Shown here: positions 45,551-54,660 of the stretch, piece by piece
Numbering within the stretch: the first letter of the stretch is position 1
Layout: the number at the start of each line of letters is the position of its first letter
NCBI GenBank assembly: GCA_041402045.1
Contig: JAWKSZ010000002.1
Location: forward strand, 62,001-126,000
Direction of reading: 5' to 3'
Source: JAGQRJ01 sp041402045
Lineage (GTDB): Bacteria; Planctomycetota; J058
Length of the DNA: 64,000 bases
Translations under genes and position numbers: made by a program
The notes under the pieces: generated by a model
What the model saw: only the letters and a program-made list of their open reading frames with translations
The model's database searches: none
Told to the model about the DNA's origin: nothing

Positions 45551-48013
45551 CTAGTTGCCGGAGCCGCCGCTGCCGAGGGCGCGCAGGGCCTCCCGCAGGA
45601 TCTGCATGCCGCCGCGACGCGGGCCGTTCTCGTCGACGTCGTCCGGGTCCTCCGAGAGGTGCAGCAGCTCGTTGTTGAGGCGCGCCCAGGCGCGGTATTC
45701 GGGGAGATACACGTAGTCGCCTTCGCGGTTGGTGATCCAGACCGCCTTGGCGCCGTCCGCGCCCGCCGAGAGGGTGCCGACCGGGGCGCCGGTGCCGTTG
45801 GGGGTGCTGAACAGGTGGATCAGGCTCTCCTCGGCGGCCGACTTGCGCTTCTGCAGGAACTTGCGCTTGATCCGGCGGCTGATCACGGCCTGGATCGCCT
45901 CCACGAAGGCGGTCTCGGCGACCAGGGCCTGGTTGTAGAACAGGTAGGCGCGCATCTTGACCCAGCGGCCGTCCTGACCCGCGAGCAGCTTGCTCATGCG
46001 CGGGCCGGCGAGGTTCACCGAGCCGCCGGTCGCGCGGTCACCCGCAGCTTGATAGGCGAGGCTGCCGCCCGAGAACACGCCGGTGATCTCGGCGAGCTGG
46101 GGGTAGAGCACGTTGCGCACGATCATCTGCGCGCCGTCGTCGGTGATACGCGCGATCGAGCGCACCTCGACCCAGCGACCCGACCACTCCATGAGCTTCT
46201 GACGCAGGGCCTCGCCGTTGACGTCCGACTCGACGGGGTTCACGGTCACGGTCAGGGTGCCCTCGCCCAGGGGGCGGGTGAGGGTCACGACCTCGCCCTG
46301 GACGCCGACCACCCCCGCGACCTCCGCCGAGCGGCGGGCCACGCGGGAGGCGACGAGGTCGAGCACGGCCTTGAGCACCTGCAGCTTGTCGTTCTCCTGG
46401 AACTGGCCGCCGTAGAACTCACCGCCCACGCGGTGCTTCGTGCCGTCCTTGACCGCCTCCAGCGTGAAGCGGCGGGGGTAGGCGATGTCCGGGGCGCCCG
46501 CAGCAGCGGCCGAGGCCGGGGCGAAGTGCTCGGGCAGCTCCATGGGCTTGACGTAGTCGAGGGCCTGCACCAGCAGGTCCCACTCGCGCTCGGTCAGCCG
46601 GCCCTTGCTGTCGCCGTCGACGAGCACGCGGCCCACCTTGTCCAGGCGGATCTGCAGGCCGGGGAGGGCCTCGGTGGTCTGCACGTTGAGGAACAGGGTG
46701 TCGAGGCCGAGGCGCTCGGCGAGGCGAGCCTGCTCGTCCGCCGAGATCCCGTCCTTGATCCGCAGGTGGATCGCCTGGAGGGCCTCGTAGACCGGGTAGA
46801 GCCGCTCGCGCACCGCGCCCCAGCTGCCCTTGACCGTGCGCGGGGCGCCGTCGTTGCCGCGCGTCCAGTAGGCGAGCTCGAAGGTCCCGTTGTCGCTGAG
46901 GCCGTCGTTGTCCGCGCTCTCGCGGACCGGGGCCACACCGCGCAGGAGGTCGGTGGGGTTGGTCTCCCGCACGGCCTCGCCCAGGGCGACCATTTCGCTG
47001 AGCAGCGCGCCGTAGGACTTGGAGTCGCCCAGGAAGTCGACCTTGCTCTCGTAGTTCACGCGCATGGCCAGGTCTTGCTCGCTGCCGCTGCCCTTCACGA
47101 TCAGGGACACGGCGCCGAAGCTCGCGGGCACCACCGGGGGACGCGAGAGGTCGATCCAGCGGGTCTTGCGCGGGTCGATGGGGATCGCGGGGACGCGCAC
47201 CAGGTGCGCGGGGGCGTGGAGCTGCTGGCGCTGCTCGCCGGCGGTGGGGTCGGCGACCGCCACGCTCGAGCCGGAGCCGCGCTTCGTGATCCGGTAGGAG
47301 ATCTCGAGGAAGGAGTTGGGCAGGCGCTTGCTGGCGGCCGCGCTCGCGCTCTCGGCGCTGGCGCTGGCGCTGGCGACCTCGGCCTTCAGGCGGTCGACCT
47401 CGTTGTTGGCCTCCAGGAGCTGGTTCGTGCTCGCGGTGCCAGCGTCGACCAGGGGCTGGAGGTCGGCGACCTTCTCCTCGGCCTGGCGCAGTTGGTCGCG
47501 GAGGACGGCCAGGCGGCTCGACCCGGCCGAGCTCGCGCCGCCGCTCGAGCCGGCGGTGGCGCCGCCGAAGCTCTCGCGCTTGACCTCGACCTTCTCGATC
47601 TCGACGGTGTAGCCCAGGCTGCCCTGGCTGCCGAGGTGGATCCCCACCAGCATGTCGCGGTTCGGGTTGGGCTCGCCGCGCGGGTTCTTCTTGGAGAAGT
47701 CCACGATCGCGTTGTCGAGGTTGACCTCGGTCCCGTCGGCGTTGTAGGCGACGCCGCGGCGCAGCAGCCGGCCCATTTCGTCCTCGCTGCCGAGGAACTT
47801 GGCCAGGTCACCGGGGTTGGTGATCAGCGCGCGGCCCATGAAGGGCTGGGTGGTGTAGCTCGTGCGGCCGACGGTGCTCGACCAGTTGCTGCCGTTGGGG
47901 CTGGGGAAGACCACCCCCACGTAGTCGCCGGAGCGACGCGTGCCTTGCGCCAAGGCGCTGGCCGCGCCGAGGAGCGCGAGGAGGAGGAGACGGGAGGTTG
48001 GATGCTGGGCCAC
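45551..48013 (-). CDS. Large secreted protein with central coiled coil
   Basis: 820 residues from GTG 48013, chosen because GGAAGGA precedes it and the product starts with a signal peptide (SRLLLLALLGAASALAQ); a frame extension upstream has no features. A globular N-terminal part (GDYVGVVFPSPNG, LDNAIVDFSKKNPRGE) is followed by a Ser-rich stretch and a coiled coil (LRDQLRQAEEKVADLQPLV, LLEANNEVDRLKAEVASAS), then a long mixed domain ending Gly-rich. It is not a family I know. The surrounding repeat-free composition and long upstream region (48014-48236, somewhat AT-richer) suggest an independently expressed gene. Confidence 0.72.
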   Translation of the reverse strand: MAQHPTSRLLLLALLGAASALAQGTRRSGDYVGVVFPSPNGSNWSSTVGRTSYTTQPFMGRALITNPGDLAKFLGSEDEMGRLLRRGVAYNADGTEVNLDNAIVDFSKKNPRGEPNPNRDMLVGIHLGSQGSLGYTVEIEKVEVKRESFGGATAGSSGGASSAGSSRLAVLRDQLRQAEEKVADLQPLVDAGTASTNQLLEANNEVDRLKAEVASASASAESASAAASKRLPNSFLEISYRITKRGSGSSVAVADPTAGEQRQQLHAPAHLVRVPAIPIDPRKTRWIDLSRPPVVPASFGAVSLIVKGSGSEQDLAMRVNYESKVDFLGDSKSYGALLSEMVALGEAVRETNPTDLLRGVAPVRESADNDGLSDNGTFELAYWTRGNDGAPRTVKGSWGAVRERLYPVYEALQAIHLRIKDGISADEQARLAERLGLDTLFLNVQTTEALPGLQIRLDKVGRVLVDGDSKGRLTEREWDLLVQALDYVKPMELPEHFAPASAAAAGAPDIAYPRRFTLEAVKDGTKHRVGGEFYGGQFQENDKLQVLKAVLDLVASRVARRSAEVAGVVGVQGEVVTLTRPLGEGTLTVTVNPVESDVNGEALRQKLMEWSGRWVEVRSIARITDDGAQMIVRNVLYPQLAEITGVFSGGSLAYQAAGDRATGGSVNLAGPRMSKLLAGQDGRWVKMRAYLFYNQALVAETAFVEAIQAVISRRIKRKFLQKRKSAAEESLIHLFSTPNGTGAPVGTLSAGADGAKAVWITNREGDYVYLPEYRAWARLNNELLHLSEDPDDVDENGPRRGGMQILREALRALGSGGSGN

Positions 48014-48222
48014 AGGACAATCCTTCCGGGGAATACCAGGCGAAGCTTGACCCGATCGTAAGCAGCTAGCGTGCCGGGTCGGCGCTCCTCCAAAGGTAGC
48101 AGCGAGCGCCGTCAAGCGCCCACCGGGCCGAGCGTACGTTGCATCTCCCCCGACGATGGGAGCGCAACTGACACGAAACGGTTTCATATTCGGCTCTCGA
48201 CCGACGCGCCAGGCAGTCAAGT

Positions 48223-48552
48223 CTATTCCCGCTCGGAGCTTGGTGCATAGCGCTGGCGAAGCGCGGTCCCGCGCTCGATGAGCGCGTTGCGATCCACGCT
48301 GAGCCGCGCTTGGCGCTCCTCGAGGGTCGCTTCGTCGCCCAGGATCTCGACCACCGTCTGGTGGGCCGGGCTGTCCGGGGGGAAGGCCGCGAGCAGGGCG
48401 CGGTGGGTCTCGAGGGCGCGGGCGTTGGCCTCCAGCGCGTAGCCCACGAGGCGGGTGGAGAACTCGAGCTGATCGCGGGCGGCGCGGTCCACGTCGGCCT
48501 GGCTCACGCAGCCGGCGAGCAGGGCCAGGGCGACGAGCAGGGGGCGGGTCAT
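48223..48552 (-). CDS. Small lipoprotein
   Basis: 109 residues; lipobox LALLAGC at residue 15, then a helical charged domain (QLEFSTRLVGYALEANARALETHRALL, EERQARLSVDRNALIERG). ATG 48552 overlaps the App1-like gene's stop in ATGA, so it is the last gene of the plsB operon. The function is unknown; an envelope partner of phospholipid turnover is a possible reading of the context. Confidence 0.75.
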   Translation of the reverse strand: MTRPLLVALALLAGCVSQADVDRAARDQLEFSTRLVGYALEANARALETHRALLAAFPPDSPAHQTVVEILGDEATLEERQARLSVDRNALIERGTALRQRYAPSSERE

Positions 48553-49466
48553 GGTGCGAGCTCCTCGGCCACCCGCTGGCGGCCCTCGGGCGGGAGATGG
48601 TCCGCGGTGGCCTCGACCAGGCGCAGGGGGTGCTCCCCCATGCCCTCGCGGCGGACCGCGCGCAGCACCTCCTGGAAGGCGCGGGCGTTGAGCAGGTCCA
48701 GGGCCCGGAGCACCGCCGCCGCCTCGCCGTAGTCGTCGAGGAACAACAGCCGCGGCGGGAGCTCCACCTCGCGCTCGACGTGGCTCGGCTCCCCCGGGCG
48801 CAGCCGGCGAATGAACACCCACTCCACCGGGTCGTGGGCCGGGAGCTCGTCGGCGAGGGTCACGATGTAGTGCTGGGCCTTGGTGCGCACCCCCTGGGTC
48901 TCGAGCTCGGCCAGGAGCGCCTCGCCGCGCAGGGCGCCCGAGCACACCTGGGTGTAGAGCGAGTAGACCAGCGGGTCGTGCTCGCGGTCGTCGCCGAACA
49001 GGAACTCGCGCACCCCCCGCGGGTTCTCCAGGCGATACAGGAGCAGCGCCGCGAGCTTGTAGCCGAAGATGTCGCGCAGGTAGCGCAGGCGGTTCAGGTC
49101 GCGGAACGTGATCCCGTCGTGGAGCACGCCGTCGATCAGCATCCGCTTCTCGAGCACCCCGCGCATCGTGTTCGGGCTCGCGCTCACGAAGTAGAACGCC
49201 GGGCGCTCCCCGTCGGGCTGCAGCCGCCGCAGCCCGCTCAGGAGCTCGACCGCGCCGGGCACCGGTTGCTTGTCCTCGGCGGCCTCGAAGCGCAGGCGCA
49301 GCAGGTCGCGGAACGAGGTCCACTCCGACAGCAGATAGGTGTTGTCGATGTCGAACACGTAGAGCGGCCCGGTCCAGTCCATGGCCAGCGGGCGGTCGTT
49401 GCGCCGCCACAGGGGGTAGGCGTAGCCGTTGCGCTGCGGCGCGCGCTCCGCTTCCGCGTCGGCCAT
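48549..49466 (-). CDS. App1-like (DUF2183) HAD-type phosphatidate phosphatase
   Basis: 305 residues. LYVFDIDNTYLLSEW is a DxDxT-type HAD motif, FYFVSASPNTMRGVLE the second conserved Ser motif, and LLFLDDYGEAAAVL a later Asp pair, matching the catalytic domain of App1-type phosphatidate phosphatases. It may dephosphorylate phosphatidate. It lies between gpsA and a lipoprotein with four-base overlaps on both sides, in line with glycerolipid metabolism. ATG 49466. Confidence 0.8.
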   Translation of the reverse strand: MADAEAERAPQRNGYAYPLWRRNDRPLAMDWTGPLYVFDIDNTYLLSEWTSFRDLLRLRFEAAEDKQPVPGAVELLSGLRRLQPDGERPAFYFVSASPNTMRGVLEKRMLIDGVLHDGITFRDLNRLRYLRDIFGYKLAALLLYRLENPRGVREFLFGDDREHDPLVYSLYTQVCSGALRGEALLAELETQGVRTKAQHYIVTLADELPAHDPVEWVFIRRLRPGEPSHVEREVELPPRLLFLDDYGEAAAVLRALDLLNARAFQEVLRAVRREGMGEHPLRLVEATADHLPPEGRQRVAEELAP

Positions 49467-50491
49467 CAGCCCTGGACCTCAGCGGTGTAGTCGAAGTCGA
49501 TCTCGTAGCGCGCGGCGCGGCTCATGAGGTCCTGCAGGATCTCCTGAGCTCCGACCTCCCCCGCGAGCAGCTGGCCCACGGCCTCGGTGATCGGGAGGGT
49601 CACGCCTTCGCGCTCGGCGAGGGCCAGGGCGACCCGGGTCGTGTTCACGCCCTCCGCGACCTCCCCTAGCTCCTCGACCACCTCGTCCAGCGTCTTGCCC
49701 AGGGCGACCCCGCGCCCCACGCGGAAGTTGCGGCTGAGCTCCGAGCTGCAGGTGACCAGCAGGTCGCCGACCCCCGCCAGGCCGGAGAAGGTCAGAGGGT
49801 TGGCGCCGAGCTTCACGCCCAGGCGCTGGATCTCGGCCAGGCCGCGGGTCACGAGCAGCGCGCGCACGTTGTGCCCGAACTCGAGCCCGGCGGCGGCGCC
49901 GCAAGCGATCGCGATCACGTTCTTGAGCGCGCCGGCGAGCTCGACCCCGCGCAGGTCGTCCTGGCCGTAGATCCGGAACAGCGGGCTGTGGAGCGCCGCG
50001 GTCGCGCGCACGATGACCTCTTCGTAGCGCGAGGCGACGACGGTGGCCGACGGCTGCCCGCGGAGGATCTCCTTGGCCAGGTTCGGCCCGCTGAGCGCGC
50101 CGAGCTTGAGCGCGCAGGTCTCGGCGCGCAGGAGCTCGGTCATGGTGTTGAAGGACTCGGGCTCGAGCCCCTTGGTGGCGCTGAGCACGACCTGGTCCCC
50201 GGTGACGAACTCGCCTGCACGTCGCGCCACCGCGCGGCTGGCCTTGGACGGCACGCAGAAGATCAGGACCGGGGTCTCGCGCACCGCCGCCTCGAGGTCG
50301 GTGGTCGCGGTGATCCCCTCGTGCAGGGGGAGCTCACCCAGGTAGCGCGGGTTGGTGCGGGTGCGGTTGAGGGACTCCGCCGTCTGCGGGTTGCGCATCC
50401 ACAGGGCCGTGCGCTGCCCGTTGTGCGCCGCGAGGTGCGCCAGGATCGTGCCCCAGCTCCCTCCGCCGAGCACGGCCACGTCTGCCTCCAC
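49466..50491 (-). CDS. gpsA: Glycerol-3-phosphate dehydrogenase [NAD(P)+]
   Basis: Reduces dihydroxyacetone phosphate to sn-glycerol 3-phosphate. 341 residues with VAVLGGGSWGTILAHLAA (nucleotide binding), SATKGLEPESF, LSGPNLAKEILRG, GAALKNVIAIACGAAAG-type active-site strand (Lys), and TCSSELSRNFRVGRG. GTG 50491 was chosen because AAGGAGGG lies just upstream; GTG 50527 would add 12 residues and overlap plsB. Its product is the substrate of the upstream PlsB-type acyltransferase. Confidence 0.93.
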   Translation of the reverse strand: MEADVAVLGGGSWGTILAHLAAHNGQRTALWMRNPQTAESLNRTRTNPRYLGELPLHEGITATTDLEAAVRETPVLIFCVPSKASRAVARRAGEFVTGDQVVLSATKGLEPESFNTMTELLRAETCALKLGALSGPNLAKEILRGQPSATVVASRYEEVIVRATAALHSPLFRIYGQDDLRGVELAGALKNVIAIACGAAAGLEFGHNVRALLVTRGLAEIQRLGVKLGANPLTFSGLAGVGDLLVTCSSELSRNFRVGRGVALGKTLDEVVEELGEVAEGVNTTRVALALAEREGVTLPITEAVGQLLAGEVGAQEILQDLMSRAARYEIDFDYTAEVQG

Positions 50492-50523
50492 GGAACCCTC
50501 CTTCGCCCCGCCGGGGTGCTCGC

Positions 50524-52119
50524 TCACGCACCCGCGGGGAGCGCGGACTCCAACCCGTAGCCCAGCAGCCGGTTGCGGTAGTAGAGCAACAGGTTGCGGT
50601 CGGTGGCGTCGATCCGGTCTCCGCGACGGCTGAGCGCCGGCTTGGTGTGGTAGGTGCCCCAGGCGCGCAGGGCGTGCACGACCAGGTCGCCGCCGTCCAG
50701 CGAGCGCACCCGGCGGCTGAGGCGGATCCGACCCTCGGCCTCGAGCCGGAGCAGGCGCTCGCGCAGGAGGTCGGTGCGGCGGGCCAGGTCGCCGAAGACC
50801 ATGGACTCGTCCTCGGCCCCGGAGCGCAGCAGGCGGTAGAGGTCGCGCTGGGGGTGCATGGCCTCCAGCGCCGAGAACGCGGCGAAGGCGACCACGTGGG
50901 TGGGGAACGCGGTGTTCCCCCGCAGGTAGTCCCCGGTGAGCTGGCGCCCGAGCTCCCGAGTGTATTCCTGGTCGCGGTTGGCGTCGGCGATCGGCTCGCC
51001 CCCGGCGGCGCAGAGGTAGCGCCGAACGTCGATCGGGCGCCCGCTGGCGTCGAGGCTGCGGCCCTCGGGGTCGACCGGGTTGCCGAAGGGGTCACGGGGC
51101 GGGAGCAGCGTGAGGTAGATCCGCGCGTCGAGCTCGAGGATCCCGCGCAGGAACTGGAACACGCGCAGGGGGGAGGAGAACTCATCGTCGGTGATGATGT
51201 AGCGCGCCTTGCCCTCGGCCTGGAGGTGGTCGTCGATCAGGGTCTCGGCCTCGAGCACGAGCTCGTAGCTGAGGACCATGGGGACGACGTAGAGCGCGGG
51301 GCGCGGGCTGTGGTTGGCGAGGTTGTTGGCGTAGGCCTCGACGGTCGTGCCCAGGAGCCCCAGCTTGAGCTTGGTCTCGATCTCGCCGGAGCGGGAGCGG
51401 GTCCCGCCAGGGAAGAACAGGCTGTGGTAGCCGAGCTCGAGCGCCACCGTCGCGTAGCTCTTGAGCACGTGCTTGTAGATCGGCGCGGTCTTGCGTCGGT
51501 CTACGGTGTAGGCCCCCAGGTTGCGCATGAAGTAGCCGACCAGGGGGTTCTTGAACAGGTTCAGGCCAGCGCCGTAGAGCAGGGGCGGGAAGCCCTGCTC
51601 GTGCATGCCGTAGCCCAGCACGATCGAGTCGAGGTTGCTGCTGTGAGTCGGGACGCAGACCAGGGTCCCGCGCTCCTCGAGCGCGCGCGCGTGCTCGACC
51701 GCCCCGTCGACCTCGATCCGGTCGTCGAGCCCGAGCTGGGGGAAGCGGTGCAGGAGCTGTTGGGGGGAGCTGGCGTGGAGCAGCGCCGAGAGCCCGAAGG
51801 GGACGGCGCGGGTGGCCAGGGCGTGGACCTTGGGGTCGAAGTTCCCCAGCACCTCCCGCGCGAAGCCGAGGACCAGCTCCTCGAGCACCCGGCGGCGCAC
51901 GGCGTCGGAGCCGCGCACGAGCTGCGAGCGGCGGCGGTCCCACGCAGCCAGCGACTTGGCGCGGGCCCGGGAGGGCGCCCCCCGCTCGACGCGCTTGCGC
52001 TCGTGGTAGATCGTCTCGGCCAGGGCCCGCTCGAGGGCGGGGGAGCCGCCCTGGGTCACCTGGCCCACGACGCGGCTGACGACTTCGGCGACGGCGCGGT
52101 CTTGGTCTTCGAGGCGCAT
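50524..52119 (-). CDS. plsB: Glycerol-3-phosphate acyltransferase (PlsB type)
   Basis: Acylates glycerol 3-phosphate to lysophosphatidate at the membrane surface. 531 residues, shorter than E. coli PlsB. The acyltransferase motifs are VPTHSSNLDSIVLGY (HX4D), GAYTVDRR, FPGGTRSRSGE and a late VPMVLSYE. First gene of plsB-gpsA-App1-like-lipoprotein. ATG 52119 is preceded by TATAAG five bases upstream, again a leaderless-type start. Confidence 0.88.
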   Translation of the reverse strand: MRLEDQDRAVAEVVSRVVGQVTQGGSPALERALAETIYHERKRVERGAPSRARAKSLAAWDRRRSQLVRGSDAVRRRVLEELVLGFAREVLGNFDPKVHALATRAVPFGLSALLHASSPQQLLHRFPQLGLDDRIEVDGAVEHARALEERGTLVCVPTHSSNLDSIVLGYGMHEQGFPPLLYGAGLNLFKNPLVGYFMRNLGAYTVDRRKTAPIYKHVLKSYATVALELGYHSLFFPGGTRSRSGEIETKLKLGLLGTTVEAYANNLANHSPRPALYVVPMVLSYELVLEAETLIDDHLQAEGKARYIITDDEFSSPLRVFQFLRGILELDARIYLTLLPPRDPFGNPVDPEGRSLDASGRPIDVRRYLCAAGGEPIADANRDQEYTRELGRQLTGDYLRGNTAFPTHVVAFAAFSALEAMHPQRDLYRLLRSGAEDESMVFGDLARRTDLLRERLLRLEAEGRIRLSRRVRSLDGGDLVVHALRAWGTYHTKPALSRRGDRIDATDRNLLLYYRNRLLGYGLESALPAGA

Positions 52120-52241
52120 GCAGCCTTATAGCACGGCCTCCGGGACCCCGGGTCGGGCTCCGGCGGGGGGAGGGGCCCCCATGTTGGAGGGCCACGCAGA
52201 ATCGCGCTACGATGGCGTCTGGCGCTCGCGCCGGGAGTCTC

Positions 52242-53285
52242 ATGGCCCGCAATCGCAGCTTCTTCGATCGCCTCTTCGGGGGCAGCGGCAAGCGTCGGCG
52301 CTCTTCACGGCACGACCGTGCGCCCCTGGACGAGGAGGCGCAGCGCCTGGCGCAGCAGCTCGACCGGGGGGCGCACTCGGTGTCGCTGCGTCGCCTGCGC
52401 GCCGCCGGGATGCAGACCGTGCGCGTGATCGACGCGACCCAGATCCAGGGGATCGTGGACAAGACCGTCGACGAGGCCCTGCGCCTGCGCAAGGTCGACC
52501 TGAGCGTCGACGAGCGCGAGCAGGTCCGGGACATGGCGACCGCCCAGCTGCGCCAGCTCATGGAGGAGAACCAGCGACTCTCCCACGAGAACGAGGAGGC
52601 GCGCGCCAAGGCGATGGTCGCCGAGGCGGAGGCCGATCAGCTCGAGACGTCCATCGCCAGCCTGCGCCAGGAGCTCTCGCGGCGTCAGGACGAGCTCAAT
52701 TCCCGCCACGCCGAGCTGGCCTCGGAGCGGGCGCGCAAGATCGTGGTCGAGGTCTCCGAGGACTCCTTCGAGGAGCTCGAGCGGCGGCTGAAGCTGACCT
52801 TCGAGCGCCTGGTGCGCGACCACGAGTTGGTCGGCGCCGACGGCGAGGTGGACCTCAGCGCCCTGGAGAAGGAGATCGGGCAGGCGATCCACCGCCTGGT
52901 CGAGGGCGAGCGCCAGAAGCAGGGCGCCGCTCCCGTCGAGGACGAGAAGGTCGAGTTCCTCGAGAAGCGGATCGGCAAGCTCAACAAGGCGCTCGAGGAC
53001 GCGGAGTCGGCGCTGCGCAAGCTCGCCCTGGTCAAGGGGATCGAGCCCGGCGTGGCCTCGATCTACGCCGAGATTCAGGGCCTGAACCTGGAGGACCCCG
53101 ACTTCGAGCGCAAGAGCGAACTCCTGGCCGAGGTGTTCAAGGAGAACCTCGAGCTGCAGGGCGCGCTGGCGGAGAGCGAGGCGGCGGCGGCGCCCGCTGC
53201 CGCGCCGGCGAACGACGGCCCGTTGCCGCTGCCGGCTGGGTTCGAGCCGCCGGCCGAGACCATGATCGGCGAGACTGGATTCTGA
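52242..53285 (+). CDS. Coiled-coil protein, paralogue of the next gene, near MamK-like actin
   Basis: 347 residues. A basic N-terminus (FFDRLFGGSGKRRRSSRH) is followed by the conserved VRVIDATQIQGIVDKTVDEAL, long coiled coils (LRQLMEENQRLSHENEEARAKA; SIASLRQELSRRQDELNSR), a conserved SFEELERRL segment, LEKRIGKLNKALEDAE, and a Pro/Ala-rich C-terminus. No membrane segment or known domain. It aligns along its length with the protein at 53344-54441 (VRVI.., ERR.. and F..KS.LL segments). Probably a filament-associated structural protein; this is inferred from coiled coil and neighbours. TACGAT at 52208-52213 and GGGAG precede ATG 52242. Confidence 0.78.
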   Translation: MARNRSFFDRLFGGSGKRRRSSRHDRAPLDEEAQRLAQQLDRGAHSVSLRRLRAAGMQTVRVIDATQIQGIVDKTVDEALRLRKVDLSVDEREQVRDMATAQLRQLMEENQRLSHENEEARAKAMVAEAEADQLETSIASLRQELSRRQDELNSRHAELASERARKIVVEVSEDSFEELERRLKLTFERLVRDHELVGADGEVDLSALEKEIGQAIHRLVEGERQKQGAAPVEDEKVEFLEKRIGKLNKALEDAESALRKLALVKGIEPGVASIYAEIQGLNLEDPDFERKSELLAEVFKENLELQGALAESEAAAAPAAAPANDGPLPLPAGFEPPAETMIGETGF

Positions 53286-53343
53286 CTCGGGCGGCGGGGG
53301 GCCGTCGAGCTGCGGGGGCCTGCGACAGGGTGGGGGGGCGCGC

Positions 53344-54441
53344 GTGAGTGACGAGTGGAGGGACTTCGTCCGCGAGAAGACCGGCCGGCAGCGGCGCGAG
53401 CCCCCGCCCAAGGACCGACCGCGCCCTGCGTCCGAGAGGACCCCGGCGGGGAACCCGCCTGCGGCGAAGCGGCCTGCCGCCAAGCCTCCCGCGGCCAAGC
53501 CTCCCGCGGCCAAGCCTCCCGCGGCCAAGCCTCCCGCGGCCAAGCCGTCCAGCGGGGAGCCCACCGAGGGCCTGGGCCAGCGGATCCAGCAGGAGGCGCG
53601 GGTCGTCCCCCTCGACAAGCTCAAGCAGGGGGGGACGAAGTTCGTGCGGGTGATCTCCCCCGACACGATCGTGCGGATCGTGGGGGAGTCGCTGGAGAAC
53701 GCGCTCGCCGAGCACTCGTTCCTGCTCGACGAGGACGAGCGCAAGCTGATCGCGAAGGAGGCCCGCGTCGGCTTCAGCCAGCTCCTGGTCCAGCACAAGA
53801 AGCTGCAGGAGGAGCGCCAGGAGCTGCAGGGCAAGCTGGCCGAAGAGGTCAAGGCGCGCGGGGAGCAGCAGGCGCAGCTCGAGCAGCAGATCGCGCGGCT
53901 GCGCGAGCAGCTCGAGGCCGACCAGTCGCGCCTCGATCGCGAGCGCCAGCGCGCCGAGGGGGTGCACATAGCGCCGGAGTCGCTGGCCGACCTCGAGCGG
54001 CGTCTGGTGAGCTGCGCCCAGCGTCTGGTCGAGGAGGGCGAGCTGGGCCTGGCACCCGAGGGCGAGGACGTCCCCGGGCTGGCGACCTTCAAGGTCCAGT
54101 TCGCGGCGGCGGTCGCCGAGGTGCTCGGCGCCGAGCGGAAGCGCTTCGGGCAGACCGCCGAGTCCCGCGAGGCGATCGAGCTCCTCGAGCGCCGGGTGGC
54201 CAAGCTCTCACGGGCCCTGCAGGAGAAGGAGGGCGACCTCGACATCCTCACCGGGGACGAGCTGCGCAAGAAGGAGAGCTACTACGAGGCGAGCGGAGGC
54301 CTGGACAAGGCGGCGAAGCGCTTCGACTGGAAGTCGAACCTGCTCAAGCGCAACATGCTGCACACCCGCGAGCTGCTCGGACACGAGCTCGACGAGGGCG
54401 AACGCGCGGCCCCGTTCCCCGGAGCGCCCCCTCGCTCGTGA
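53344..54441 (+). CDS. Coiled-coil protein with PAAKP repeats, paralogue of the previous gene
   Basis: 365 residues from GTG 53344. N-terminal basic region, then five or six tandem PAAKP units (Pro/Ala/Lys) and the conserved KFVRVISPDTIVRIVGESLENAL. A coiled coil follows (LVQHKKLQEERQELQGKLAEE; LEQQIARLREQLEADQSRLDRE), then ESLADLERRLVSCAQRLVE and LLERRVAKLSRALQEKEG. The shared blocks with 52242-53285 are in the same order, so the pair arose by tandem duplication. It lies 58 bases after the first and 219 bases before the MamK-like gene. Its function is unknown; Lys-rich repeats could bind an acidic filament or membrane. Confidence 0.78.
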   Translation: MSDEWRDFVREKTGRQRREPPPKDRPRPASERTPAGNPPAAKRPAAKPPAAKPPAAKPPAAKPPAAKPSSGEPTEGLGQRIQQEARVVPLDKLKQGGTKFVRVISPDTIVRIVGESLENALAEHSFLLDEDERKLIAKEARVGFSQLLVQHKKLQEERQELQGKLAEEVKARGEQQAQLEQQIARLREQLEADQSRLDRERQRAEGVHIAPESLADLERRLVSCAQRLVEEGELGLAPEGEDVPGLATFKVQFAAAVAEVLGAERKRFGQTAESREAIELLERRVAKLSRALQEKEGDLDILTGDELRKKESYYEASGGLDKAAKRFDWKSNLLKRNMLHTRELLGHELDEGERAAPFPGAPPRS

Positions 54442-54448
54442 GCCGCGC

Positions 54449-54466
54449 GGGGACACGCGTGTCCCC
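54449..54466. terminator. Perfect palindrome GGGGACACGCGTGTCCCC
   Basis: An 18-base perfect palindrome eight bases after the second coiled-coil gene, similar to the one at 44822-44839. It could act as terminator or protein-binding site; there is no T-run. Confidence 0.45.
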
Positions 54467-54660
54467 CTGCGCACGGGGCCTCCCGCGCTTGCGTGGGGCA
54501 GGTTCGACCTGCCCTCGGGGCGGAGTACCTCCTGGTTGCAGAGTCCCCTGGACCGGCTTAGGGTAGGCGCGCGCGGGGAGACCCGCCGCAATCACAACCT
54601 ACTGCCGGGGAATCTCGGCGCAGCGAACGAGGTCCCCGTGCGGGACAAAGGACTGGCGGC

